From the NCBI GenBank assembly GCA_963785755.1, contig CAWAXG010000071.1:310001-374000 (forward strand): 64,000 bases of DNA, written 5' to 3'. The translations under genes were made by a program, and so were the position numbers. The notes under the pieces are model-generated. The model saw only the letters and a list, made by a program, of their open reading frames with translations. It was not told where the DNA came from and did not search any database. This document shows, piece by piece, positions 9,854-18,578 of this stretch. How positions within the stretch are numbered: the stretch's first letter is position 1; the number at the start of each line of letters is the position of its first letter. Origin of the DNA: JACCXG01 sp963785755. Lineage in GTDB: Bacteria; Acidobacteriota; Vicinamibacteria; Vicinamibacterales; 2-12-FULL-66-21.

Positions 9854-12800
9854 TCACGAATGCTTATGAGCGGTCCGCTTGAACATGCCCGACCAGCCTT
9901 CCTCGAACAACGTGTAGAGCGTCGGCACGAATACGAGCGTGATCAGCGTCGAGGCAAGGAGTCCACCGATGACGACGCGGCCGAGCGGCGCCTGCAGTTC
10001 CGCGCCGTCGCCGATCGCGAGCGACATCGGCACGAGTCCGAGAATCGTCGTGAGTGTCGTCATCACGATCGGCCGCAGCCGAGTCCGGCCGGCGAGCTCG
10101 ACGGCCTCGCGAAGCGGCACACCATCACGCCGTCGCAGCACGTTCGTGTAGTCCACGAGCAGGATGGCGTTGCTCACGACAATGCCGGCGAGCATGATGA
10201 CGCCGATATAGGCCTGCAAGCTGAACGTGGTTCCGGTCAGCTTCAGGGCCAGGACCACGCCGATGGCACCGAGCGGCACCGAGAACATGATGATGAACGG
10301 ATCGCGCAACGATTCGTACTGCGACGCCATGACGGCATAGACGAGGATGACCGCGAGGACCAGCATCCACTGCAGCTGGTTGAATGCCCGCGCCTGCTCC
10401 TCGGCTTCGGAGCCGAATCCGAGATTGAAGCCCTGCGGCACGCGCACTTCCGTCAGTTTTGCGTTCACCGCCTTCATCGCGTCACTCAGTGCGACCTCCG
10501 GCTCGGCGTTCACGCGCGTGTAGCGCTGCTGGTTCTTCCGCTGGATCTCGGTCGGACCTGTCTGGGTGCGCAGCGAGACGACGTTCTTCGCTTCGAGGAC
10601 CTGACCCTGAGGCGTGTTGATCCGGACGGCGTTGATGTCCTCGACGCGCTCGCGATCTTCCTCGCGCAGCCTGACGATGATCGGGTACTCCTTGCCTTCC
10701 TGGCGGTAGAACGCCGCCTGGGTGCCGCCGACGCTGGTGCGGATGCTGTTGGCGACGTTGGTCACCGTGAGACCGAGCATCGCGGCCTTCGGCCGATCGA
10801 TATCGACGGCGAGCTCGGGTCGTCCTTCCTGCCGACCGACCTGGGCGTTGCGCACCTCCGGCGTGCGGTCCATGACCTCCTTGACCGCATTCGACAGGCG
10901 GCTGGCCTCGGCCAGATCGTCGCCGCGGATCTCGAGCGCGATGCGGCTGTCGCCGCCGCCGAGAATCCGGTTCAGCTGGAAGTTGCCGCCGGTAGCCCGC
11001 GTCGTGATCCTGACACCGGGAATGACGCCCGTGAGCTGACGGTTCAAGTCGCGCGCGATCTCCTCGCTACTGCGCGTCCGCGTTTCCTTGCTCTTCAGTC
11101 GGATGTTGGCGTTCACCCGTGTGCCACCGCCGCCGCCGCCACCACCACCACCGCCGCCGCCGCCACCGCCGAACCCGCCGCCGCCCGCCTGCGTGATGAT
11201 GTCTTCTTTCTCCGGCAGATCGTTCAGCAGGCTCTCGAGTCTGATCGCGACTTCCTCGGACCGCTCGATCCGTGTTCCCGGCGGCAGCTCCGCCGAGACC
11301 GAGACCTCGCCTTCATCGGTCTGGGGCATCAGTTCCATCGGAATCGTCGGCATGATCAGCACGGCGACCACGACGGCGGCAGCCCCGAACCCGAGGACAC
11401 TGGGCCGATGATGCAGCGCGCGATGGAGGATGCTCCGGTAGCCATCGTCGATGCCGTTGAGCACTCGTTCGCTCGTAGTGTAGAGCCGCCCGAGGATGCC
11501 ACGGCGCTCCTCAGGGGGCGGCGGCAGGCGCAGCACGCGCGAGCAGAGGACCGGCACCACGGTAACCGCGACGAACAGCGACATCGCGAGCGAGAACATG
11601 ACGACGATCGCGAGCTGCTTGAACATCACGGACGACACGCCGGAGAGGAAGAGCAGCGGCACGAACACCGCGATGTGGGTCAGCGTCGACGCGAGGATGG
11701 CCGACCAGACCTCCTCGCCGCCGTCGATTGACGCCTGCATCCGGTCCTTGCCCTTCTCCATGTGCCGGAACGTGTTCTCGAGCACCACGATGGAGGCGTC
11801 GACGATCATGCCGACGCCGAGCGCCAGTCCCCCGAACGTCATCGTGTTCAGGGTGAAGCCGTTGAAGTAGAGCAGTGCGAACGTGCCGATGATCGAGATC
11901 GGGATGGAGATGGAGATGATCAGCGTCGAGCGCCAGTCGCGCAGGAAGACGAAGATGATCCCGATGACCAGGATGGCGCCGAGAACGGCGGCTTCCTTGA
12001 CCGACGCGATCGAACGCGTGATGAAGACCGAGCTGTCGTTGAGAATCGAGAGCCGCAGACCGGGCACCTCGGCGTTGATTTTCGCGGCCTCGGCCCTGAT
12101 GCCATCGGCGACGGCCACCGTATTCTGCCCCGACTGCTTCTGGACCTGCATGCGGATGCCCGGCCGGCCATTGATGCGGGTGAACGATCGCAGGTCCTCC
12201 GTCGCGTCCTTCACTTCCGCGATGTCGCGCATGTACACGTTGACGCCCTGACGCGTCATGATGACCATGTTGCGGATATCTTCGAGATTGCGGAACTGCC
12301 CCTGACTCCGCACGAGATAGGTGAGGTCGCCTTCGTCGATTTCGCCGAGCGGCGTGTTCTGGTTCTCGCTGCGCAGGAGATTCAGGATGCGGTCGACGGG
12401 CAGGTCGAGCGCGGTGATCTTTTCCTTCGACAGCTCGACGTGAATCTGCCGCCGGAGGCCGCCGCCCACCGTCACCGACGCGACACCGGGAACGCGTTCG
12501 AGCCGGGGCACGAGGTCGTGTTCCGCCAGCTCTCGCAAGGCGACCCGGTCCAGATTCCCTTCAACGCCGACGCTCATGATCGGCTGCGAGTTCGAGTCGA
12601 ACTTGAAGACCTGGGGTGCCTCGGCCTCCTCCGGCAACCGTCCCCGCGCCCGGTCGATCCGATTGCGCACGTCATCGGCCGCTTCGTTGAGATCCGTGCC
12701 CCACACGAAGTTCAGCGTCACCCGGCCGTTGCCTTCAGACGAGGACGACTCGAGCCGCTCGAGGCCGGCGACCGCGCTTACCGTCTGTTCAATCGGGCGG

Positions 12801-12991
12801 GTGATCAGTTCTTCGATCTCGAGCGGGCCGACGCCGGGGTAGCCGACGCGGATGGTGATGCTCGGAAACTCGACGTCCGGCATCAGGTCGACCGGCAGTC
12901 GCACGAGCGACATGCCGCCGAGCAGCAGGATCACGCCCGAGAGCATGAACATCGTGACCGGCCTGTGGATCGCTAGACGTGGGATGCTCAT
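9854..12991 (-). CDS. RND efflux transporter, AcrB/HAE-1-like inner-membrane pump
   Basis: Intact 1045-residue RND pump with 12 predicted helices and two large periplasmic loops. TM4 reads GMIVDASIVVLEN: it keeps one of the two proton-relay aspartates of AcrB, and the second is Ala. TM10 reads VVSNAILLVDY, without the AcrB lysine, as in the wider non-AcrB subgroup. Around residues 600-625 a run of about 16 glycines sits in the second periplasmic region, encoded by a (ccg/cca)n tract at 11120-11180. It overlaps the upstream adaptor gene by 4 bases. It exports drugs or lipids using the proton gradient. Confidence 0.93.
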   Translation of the reverse strand: MSIPRLAIHRPVTMFMLSGVILLLGGMSLVRLPVDLMPDVEFPSITIRVGYPGVGPLEIEELITRPIEQTVSAVAGLERLESSSSEGNGRVTLNFVWGTDLNEAADDVRNRIDRARGRLPEEAEAPQVFKFDSNSQPIMSVGVEGNLDRVALRELAEHDLVPRLERVPGVASVTVGGGLRRQIHVELSKEKITALDLPVDRILNLLRSENQNTPLGEIDEGDLTYLVRSQGQFRNLEDIRNMVIMTRQGVNVYMRDIAEVKDATEDLRSFTRINGRPGIRMQVQKQSGQNTVAVADGIRAEAAKINAEVPGLRLSILNDSSVFITRSIASVKEAAVLGAILVIGIIFVFLRDWRSTLIISISIPISIIGTFALLYFNGFTLNTMTFGGLALGVGMIVDASIVVLENTFRHMEKGKDRMQASIDGGEEVWSAILASTLTHIAVFVPLLFLSGVSSVMFKQLAIVVMFSLAMSLFVAVTVVPVLCSRVLRLPPPPEERRGILGRLYTTSERVLNGIDDGYRSILHRALHHRPSVLGFGAAAVVVAVLIMPTIPMELMPQTDEGEVSVSAELPPGTRIERSEEVAIRLESLLNDLPEKEDIITQAGGGGFGGGGGGGGGGGGGGGGTRVNANIRLKSKETRTRSSEEIARDLNRQLTGVIPGVRITTRATGGNFQLNRILGGGDSRIALEIRGDDLAEASRLSNAVKEVMDRTPEVRNAQVGRQEGRPELAVDIDRPKAAMLGLTVTNVANSIRTSVGGTQAAFYRQEGKEYPIIVRLREEDRERVEDINAVRINTPQGQVLEAKNVVSLRTQTGPTEIQRKNQQRYTRVNAEPEVALSDAMKAVNAKLTEVRVPQGFNLGFGSEAEEQARAFNQLQWMLVLAVILVYAVMASQYESLRDPFIIMFSVPLGAIGVVLALKLTGTTFSLQAYIGVIMLAGIVVSNAILLVDYTNVLRRRDGVPLREAVELAGRTRLRPIVMTTLTTILGLVPMSLAIGDGAELQAPLGRVVIGGLLASTLITLVFVPTLYTLFEEGWSGMFKRTAHKHS

Positions 12992-14394
12992 CGCGTGCCC
13001 TCCGGTCGAGATTCACGTTGCCCTTGTCCTTCTCCCTCGCGGCCGCCGCGCCGGCCGCCCCCTCGGCCGTCGCGACCGCCACCTTCGCCGGCGGCCAGGA
13101 TGACCCGGTCCCCGTCGCGAAGTGCTCCGGCCCCCATCGTGATCACCCGTGCGCCCTCGGTGAGACCGCCCAGGATCTCGACGTTCTCGCCGGAGCGGAT
13201 GCCGGTCTCGACCGGCAGGAATTTGGCAACCAGGGATTGCTGACCGCCTCCCTGACCCTGGCTTCCGCTGGCGCCTGGCGTGCCGGACCCGCTCGAGCCC
13301 CGCGTTGCGGCCTGTGCATCGGGACCGCGGCCGGCGCCCGCGCCGGAGCCTCCGCTTCCCGCCTGCGCGATGAAGACCCCGGTCTTGCCCTCGAGGTCGA
13401 CGATGGCGTTGCGCGGAACAGTCAGGGCGTCGTTGCGGGTGTCAACTGTCAGGCTGACCCGTGCGTACATCCCGGGCTTCAACCGGAAGCCGGGGTTCGG
13501 CACTTCGATCTCCATCTCCGCCGTCCGGGTCGCCGGGTCGAACACCGGGGCGATGCGGCTGATGCTGCCGGAGAATTTCTCTCCCGGAAACGCGTCGACT
13601 TCGACCACGGCTGGTGTGCCGGCGCGGACGCGCTTCACGTCCTTCTCGACGATATTCGCGACCAGCCGAACGGTGCGAATATCGACGACCGACGCGACAG
13701 GGGAGTTGTTGCTGACGAATGCGCCCGGATCGAGGAAGCGCTTGCCGACGAAGCCGTCGACCGGTGAGGGAATCGAGGTGTTGTCCAGCGTGATCTTCAG
13801 CTCGTCGAGCCGCGAGGTCGCCTGCTGGAGCTGCGCCTGCGCCAGATCGAGCTGCGCCTCCGCCGCCTGATGACGGGCTTCCGTATCCTCGTAGGTCTGT
13901 TTCGGCAGCAGCTCGCGATCGAGCAGGCTCTTGTTCCGATCGAGATTGCTCTTCGCCAGCTTGAGGTCCGCTTCGCGCTGACGGATCGTGGCCTTACCGA
14001 CCTCGAACGAGGCAGTGGCTTGCCGCACCTGCTGCTCGATTTCCTGATCTTCGACCTTCGCGAGAATCTGCCCACGCCGGACGGTATCGCCCATCTTCAC
14101 GTTGACCGCTTGCAGCCTCCCGTTGACTTTCGGCACGACTTGAACGGTGGCCGCGCCGATCAGGTTGCCGACCACGGTGACCTGGTCCGACACGGCGTTG
14201 CGGCTGACCGTCGCGAACTCGACCGGCATCGGTGCACGCGGGCCGCCAAAGCGGCCGCCCGTGCTGCGCCCACCGCCGCCAGCGGCGCTCGAGGCGCCCG
14301 CGGCTTCGGTGGCCGGACCCGTGCGCTGTTTGTAGGCGATCACTCCGACCACGGCCAGAGCGGCAACACCGACGATCACGACAATCTTGCGCAT
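12988..14394 (-). CDS. RND efflux periplasmic adaptor (AcrA/MdtA-like)
   Basis: 468 residues. One N-terminal helix (IVVIVGVAALAVVGVIAY), a Gly/Arg-rich linker, then the adaptor core: VVPKVNGRLQAVNVKMGDTVRRGQ (lipoyl half), coiled-coil hairpin, IPSPVDGFVGKRFLDPG, and beta-barrel with GFRLKPGMYARV. The C-terminal part holds a Gly/Ser/Gln-rich insert (residues about 350-390) before the membrane-proximal strand (VETGIRSGENVEILGGLTEG) and ends in a charged Gly/Arg tail. It overlaps the RND pump gene by ATGA, so pump and adaptor are coupled. Confidence 0.92.
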   Translation of the reverse strand: MRKIVVIVGVAALAVVGVIAYKQRTGPATEAAGASSAAGGGGRSTGGRFGGPRAPMPVEFATVSRNAVSDQVTVVGNLIGAATVQVVPKVNGRLQAVNVKMGDTVRRGQILAKVEDQEIEQQVRQATASFEVGKATIRQREADLKLAKSNLDRNKSLLDRELLPKQTYEDTEARHQAAEAQLDLAQAQLQQATSRLDELKITLDNTSIPSPVDGFVGKRFLDPGAFVSNNSPVASVVDIRTVRLVANIVEKDVKRVRAGTPAVVEVDAFPGEKFSGSISRIAPVFDPATRTAEMEIEVPNPGFRLKPGMYARVSLTVDTRNDALTVPRNAIVDLEGKTGVFIAQAGSGGSGAGAGRGPDAQAATRGSSGSGTPGASGSQGQGGGQQSLVAKFLPVETGIRSGENVEILGGLTEGARVITMGAGALRDGDRVILAAGEGGGRDGRGGGRRGGREGEGQGQRESRPEGTR

Positions 14395-14405
14395 AGGGCC
14401 CTTGG

Positions 14406-16055
14406 TTAGCGGATCGCGGTCACGTTGCGTGAGGTCCCCGCGAGCTGCGACCGCTGGAAGTCCACGACCGCCTTGCGGTACGTGAGGATCGTGCGCAACT
14501 CGCTCACCTGGGCGTCGGCGAGATCGCGCTGCGCCTGGACCACTTCGAAGTTCGTGGCCATGCCGACGTCAAATTTGCTCTGCGCCGCTTCCAGGCGCTT
14601 CAAGGAGAGCTCGCGGCTTGCCGCGGCCGCCTGGACCGACTCGAGCGAATTGCGCACGAGCAACGCCGCGTTGGTGACCTCGGTCGCAATGATCAGTTCG
14701 GCCTGCTTGACCTGCGCCTGCGTCTGCGTCACCTGGACGCGAGCCCGCGCGTACGAGGCTTCAGCCTGGCTCTGGCCGACGGGGTAGTTGAACGCGAATC
14801 GCACCGACCACGTGGGTGCGGCCAAGCCGCCGATGTTTCTGAGCGCGTCGAAGTATCCGCCGGGGATGACATCCTCGATCGCGCCGCCAAACCCGGCGCG
14901 CCGGAACTCCGTGCCGCCGCGGCCCTGCAGGTTGTACGTGCCGATGAGGTTCAGATCAGGCAGCGTCTGATTCCTGAGATTCTGCATCGAGATTTCGTTC
15001 TGCTCGAGGCTGCGCTTGGCGACGGCCATGTCGAGACGATTCGCGAGTGCGTTGCGGACGGCGCCCTCGATGTCGAGCACTTCGGCGACGGGCGAGGGAC
15101 GGTCCGTAGGCTCGAGCGTCGCATTCCAGAGCTCGTCCTCCGTTCCGCCGACGATCAGGCGCTTGAGCGCGAGCTCGTTGGCCTGCCGGGTGGCCTCCGC
15201 GTTCACGAGCGCCTGCTTGCGCGTCGCTTCTTCGGCCTGCGCCTGCACCACGTCAATCGGTGCCATCGTCCCGATCTCGACCCGGGCTCGGTTGTCCTGT
15301 ACCAGCTTGGCCGCGAGGTCCAGCGAACGCTTGGCGGCGTCGACGTTTTCGATCCCGAACACCAGATCCCAGTAGGCATTGCGAACGAGGGCCTCGGTAA
15401 CCGTCAGCTGCCCTCGCAGGGTGAGATCGGTGATCTGCTGTTGCAGCTCGCTGATCATCAGATTCGACCGCGTCTGATCGATCTTGAAGTTGCGCAGCAG
15501 CGGCTGTGTGTACGCTGCCTGGATGTTGGAGGTAAAGGCCGGATTCCGCGTGGCGGCGGTATCGGAGGTCTCGGTGCGCGAGTTGTTGAAGTTCAGCGCC
15601 AGCGCGCCGCCGCCCCACCGGAAGTTCTGCGCCATGCCAGCGTTCCACTGCTGCGTGTCGACACTGATCTGACTGCCGCCGAGAGCCTGCAGCTGGCTGG
15701 TCGGAAGGTTGGTCGCGCCTTGAGTGAACAGACTGGATGTCAGGGTCGGACGATAGGTCGCCCACAACGACGCCACCTGCAGATCGAGCAGCTGTGGCTC
15801 CAGCCGCAGCACCTGGATGTCGAGGTTACGCTCGAACGCGCGTCTGACCGCCTCGTCTGCCGACAGGCCGACTGTCGGTGCCGCCGGCGCCGCCGGTTGT
15901 CCGGTCGGCTGGGTCGGCTTCTGACCGGCCTGCTGCATCGCCTGCGCGACGAGCTCCTTCACACGATCCATCGACGGCTCCTGCGCCGCCACGGGAATGC
16001 TCACCACGGCGGCCACTGCCACCGTTGCCCAGAATCTCAGGGTCTTCTTCTTCAC
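14406..16055 (-). CDS. TolC-family outer-membrane efflux protein
   Basis: About 549 residues with a signal peptide (FWATVAVAAVVSIPVAAQ) and two OEP repeats. Alternating helices and strands typical of TolC are visible (YTQPLLRNFKIDQTRSNLMISELQ in the first half, FAFNYPVGQSQAEASYARARVQVTQ in the second). GTG at 16055 is the likely start: ggagg lies 5 bases upstream, whereas the TTG 12 bases earlier lacks a site. It is the only outer-membrane channel in an operon with both an RND pump and a MacAB-type pump, so it probably serves both. Confidence 0.92.
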   Translation of the reverse strand: MKKKTLRFWATVAVAAVVSIPVAAQEPSMDRVKELVAQAMQQAGQKPTQPTGQPAAPAAPTVGLSADEAVRRAFERNLDIQVLRLEPQLLDLQVASLWATYRPTLTSSLFTQGATNLPTSQLQALGGSQISVDTQQWNAGMAQNFRWGGGALALNFNNSRTETSDTAATRNPAFTSNIQAAYTQPLLRNFKIDQTRSNLMISELQQQITDLTLRGQLTVTEALVRNAYWDLVFGIENVDAAKRSLDLAAKLVQDNRARVEIGTMAPIDVVQAQAEEATRKQALVNAEATRQANELALKRLIVGGTEDELWNATLEPTDRPSPVAEVLDIEGAVRNALANRLDMAVAKRSLEQNEISMQNLRNQTLPDLNLIGTYNLQGRGGTEFRRAGFGGAIEDVIPGGYFDALRNIGGLAAPTWSVRFAFNYPVGQSQAEASYARARVQVTQTQAQVKQAELIIATEVTNAALLVRNSLESVQAAAASRELSLKRLEAAQSKFDVGMATNFEVVQAQRDLADAQVSELRTILTYRKAVVDFQRSQLAGTSRNVTAIR

Positions 16056-16084
16056 GAGTGCCTCCAAAGAACGAGTCGAAACGA

Positions 16085-16621
16085 TCAGGGCCGTCGACGA
16101 TGGCCCTGCGGCGGCTGTCGGTCCTTCCGCGCCGCCTCCTGGCGAGCCCTCAACGCCTGCACTTTCACGCGCTGCTCGGCGCTGAGGAGTTGATCAATCC
16201 GGTACAACATCAGAATCCGCATCTTGGCGTGCTGCGAACGCGCGCTCTCGACGCGATCGATCATCAGGCTGATGGTGGCGATGTCGGCTTTGTGTTCTTT
16301 CATCGTCCGGGACAGCTCGTCTTCCGCCTTCTCCATCTCCTGCCGCGTTTCGCGCAGCTTGGGGAAGCTCGACTCCCAGATTTGATTGATGGCCAGCGAC
16401 TGCTGGTCGGTGATCCCGAGCTCCGTCCGGTCATAGAGCCACCACTTCCAGCGTTCACGCTCGTTCGGGCCGCTCGAAGCCGGCTGCGCCTTGTCCTTCG
16501 CATCCTTCCCGGAGCTTTGCGTCTTGTCCGACCGCTCCTGGCGCCGATCCTGATCGGCCAACGCCACGGCGGGAGCGCACGTCAGTACAAGGGCCACAAC
16601 CCACGCGATGTGTCTTGCCAT
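16085..16621 (-). CDS. Spy/CpxP-like periplasmic protein (LTxxQ-type helical)
   Basis: About 178 residues from ATG 16621, with a signal peptide MARHIAWVVALVLTCAPAVALA. The mature protein is highly charged and helical (RETRQEMEKAEDELSRTMKEHK), ending in LYRIDQLLSAEQRVKVQALRARQE; this resembles the Spy/CpxP or heavy-metal-sensor helical repeats, in which L-(S/T)-x-x-Q closes the helix. It is the first gene of the efflux operon, 29 bases before tolC. Periplasmic stress sensing or chaperoning for the pumps is an inference from family and position. Confidence 0.65.
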   Translation of the reverse strand: MARHIAWVVALVLTCAPAVALADQDRRQERSDKTQSSGKDAKDKAQPASSGPNERERWKWWLYDRTELGITDQQSLAINQIWESSFPKLRETRQEMEKAEDELSRTMKEHKADIATISLMIDRVESARSQHAKMRILMLYRIDQLLSAEQRVKVQALRARQEAARKDRQPPQGHRRRP

Positions 16622-16844
16622 TGCTGTTCTCGGAACGTCTTCAGATGTGTGTCTTACAGGCCGCCGGGCCGACCCGGTCGGCGCTGGGCCGCCACCAGCG
16701 TCTCCAAGCCTGTCTGGAGACGGTTGTGGCGCCACCGCGTATTACGCGCGTTTCGGGACTATTGTTTACCGCAGGCGCACACTTTCCGGAGCTATCCGCC
16801 GTCAGTCCACCCCGTAACTTTCTGAAATTACTACAGATCCAGAG

Positions 16845-16860
16845 TGGCAACCGATTTGCT
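16845..16860 (+). promoter_or_regulatory. Candidate sigma-54 (-24/-12) promoter
   Basis: TGGCAA-CCGAT-TTGCT matches the sigma-54 consensus TGGCAC-N5-TTGCW with one mismatch and exact spacing. It lies 55 bases before the GTG of the small membrane-protein gene, in the 293-base divergent gap that follows the efflux operon start (16622-16914). Nothing else was recognised in that gap. Three sigma-54 activators are encoded elsewhere in the window. Confidence 0.5.
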
Positions 16861-16914
16861 TGTGACAAAACTGTGGCGGCCACGCCGGCCGCGTCCGAAC
16901 AGGGAGTGATCGCC

Positions 16915-17199
16915 GTGAAAGCTGTTGCAGCATGGGTGACCCTGGCGCTGATTGTCGGCCTCTCGGCGGGGCTGACCGTCGGATTCGCGAGCGACCGTGA
17001 CGAAGCCATCATGACCGTGCAGGTCAGCTCCTCAGATCACGAGTTGCTGGAGGGCTACTTTACGCTGGGCGACAACGCGACAGTGATGGTAAAACCGGGG
17101 TCCGACCTTTACAAGTTCCTTTCACGTCACCGTGGCCGCAAGATCAAGGTTTCAATGGTCGATGCGGCCGGGCCCGACCTCTCCAAGCTCCAGCGCTAA
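16915..17199 (+). CDS. Small membrane-anchored protein, unknown
   Basis: 94 residues from GTG 16915, chosen because agggag lies 8 bases upstream; an open frame continues upstream without a ribosome site. One N-terminal hydrophobic segment (AAWVTLALIVGLSAGLTVGFA) is followed by about 70 soluble residues with EGYFTLGDNATVMVKPGSDLYKFL and a basic RHRGRKIKV patch. No family recognised. Its end overlaps the convergent ispH gene by a few bases. Expression may depend on sigma-54. Confidence 0.6.
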   Translation: MKAVAAWVTLALIVGLSAGLTVGFASDRDEAIMTVQVSSSDHELLEGYFTLGDNATVMVKPGSDLYKFLSRHRGRKIKVSMVDAAGPDLSKLQR

Positions 17200-18410
17200 C
17201 CGGCTTTTGCCCCGTCAGCGGCGAACGTCTCGAGCCGCTTGATGACCTGTCCCACGATGTTGTTGGGCGTCGACGCCCCTGCCGTCAGCCCCACGTTCAG
17301 CGCGCCTTCACTCGGCAGCCAGTTTCGCGTCACCGCTTCGCGGCCGCTCGTGGTCGAGGGGGCGCCGACCGGGCGGTGCCGCACCTCGTCCGGCGACACC
17401 AGGCACTCGGGGTCGGCGATGTGGAACGTGGGGGCCCGTTCGGCGCAGATTCGCGCCAGATTACAGGTATTACTACTGTTGTATCCGCCGACGACCACCA
17501 TCAGGTCGAGCGGCTGCTGGTTCAGTAACGTGATGACCGCGTCCTGGCGCTCCTGTGTGGCGCTGCAGATCGTGTCGAACGCCCGAAAATGGCTCGTGAG
17601 GGCGTCCTCGCCATACCGATCCCTGATGGCGTCCCGGAACATCTCACCGATCGCGAGAGACTCCGTCATCAGCATCGTTGTCTGATTCGCGCATCCGACT
17701 CGGGCGAGATCGGTATCCGGATCGAAGCCTGGCGATGCGACCGGACCGAACTGTTCGAGGAATCGGCTTCGATCGCCGCCTTTCCGGATGTAGTCGCACA
17801 CGACTTCCGCCTCCTCGCGATCGAGGACGACGAGATAGCGGCCCGCCGGGTATTTCAGCGCCTGCGATGCGGTCGCCCGGGTTTCTTCGTGCCTCACCTT
17901 GCCGTGGATGATGGAGGTGAAGCCGTCCTGGGCGTATCTGATCACGTTCTTCCAGACATTCAGGACAGAGCCGCAGGTCGTATCCACGAGCGTGCAGCCT
18001 TGATTCGTGAGCTGAGCCATTTCGCCGACCGTCACGCCGAACGCAGGGAGGATGACGACGTCGTCCGGGCCGAGGGTGTCGCGCTGCTCCTCGGAATCCG
18101 AAAGAAAACGGATGCCGCTCGCGCGGAGGCGATCGTTCACATGCGGGTTGTGGATGATCTCGCCAGTCAGGAAGACGTTCCGGCCGGGGAAGCGCCGCCT
18201 GGCCTGGTAGGCGTAGTCGACAGCTCGATCGACGCCGTAGCAGAAGCCGAATTCGCGGGCCAGATGCAGGGTCAGCCGGCCGGACCTGAACTGGTACTCG
18301 TTCGCGCGCACCTCGTCGACGAGGGCGCTGTCGTACGCCGCAGCCAGCTCGCCGGCGACGGCCTCTTTCATGTTGAGGCCTTTGCGGAAGATCAACGGTT
18401 GAGATGTCAC
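17196..18410 (-). CDS. ispH: 4-hydroxy-3-methylbut-2-enyl diphosphate reductase
   Basis: Last step of the MEP isoprenoid pathway, reducing HMBPP to IPP and DMAPP with a [4Fe-4S] cluster. The three cluster cysteines are in FGFCYGV, TTCGSV and NTCNLA; the catalytic glutamate lies in TGEIIHNPHVN; SGASTPNNIV closes the active site. The 404-residue length and the N-terminal IFRKGLN extension fit the longer cyanobacterial/plant-like IspH type rather than the 310-320-residue enterobacterial form. Start is GTG at 18410; the extension looks native, so the internal ATG at 18371 is less likely. Confidence 0.95.
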   Translation of the reverse strand: MTSQPLIFRKGLNMKEAVAGELAAAYDSALVDEVRANEYQFRSGRLTLHLAREFGFCYGVDRAVDYAYQARRRFPGRNVFLTGEIIHNPHVNDRLRASGIRFLSDSEEQRDTLGPDDVVILPAFGVTVGEMAQLTNQGCTLVDTTCGSVLNVWKNVIRYAQDGFTSIIHGKVRHEETRATASQALKYPAGRYLVVLDREEAEVVCDYIRKGGDRSRFLEQFGPVASPGFDPDTDLARVGCANQTTMLMTESLAIGEMFRDAIRDRYGEDALTSHFRAFDTICSATQERQDAVITLLNQQPLDLMVVVGGYNSSNTCNLARICAERAPTFHIADPECLVSPDEVRHRPVGAPSTTSGREAVTRNWLPSEGALNVGLTAGASTPNNIVGQVIKRLETFAADGAKAG

Positions 18411-18578
18411 GGGAAAAGTGCTGAAGCTGACTGGGCCACAGTGGCCAGACTCAATTGTACGGCGCGATCGTCAATCTGGCACGAATTGACCCCTCGAGAG
18501 CTGATGAGGCACGTGCCGGGGTTGGTCTCGGCTGAGTCTGATGCGGCCGGGAGGCGGAACGAGCGGTGCCGACGACTC

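Noticed and set aside
9860..11731. Plus-strand open frame of 623 codons opposite the RND pump
   Set aside because: Antisense of an intact pump; contains poly-Ala/Thr from the glycine tract and no domain.
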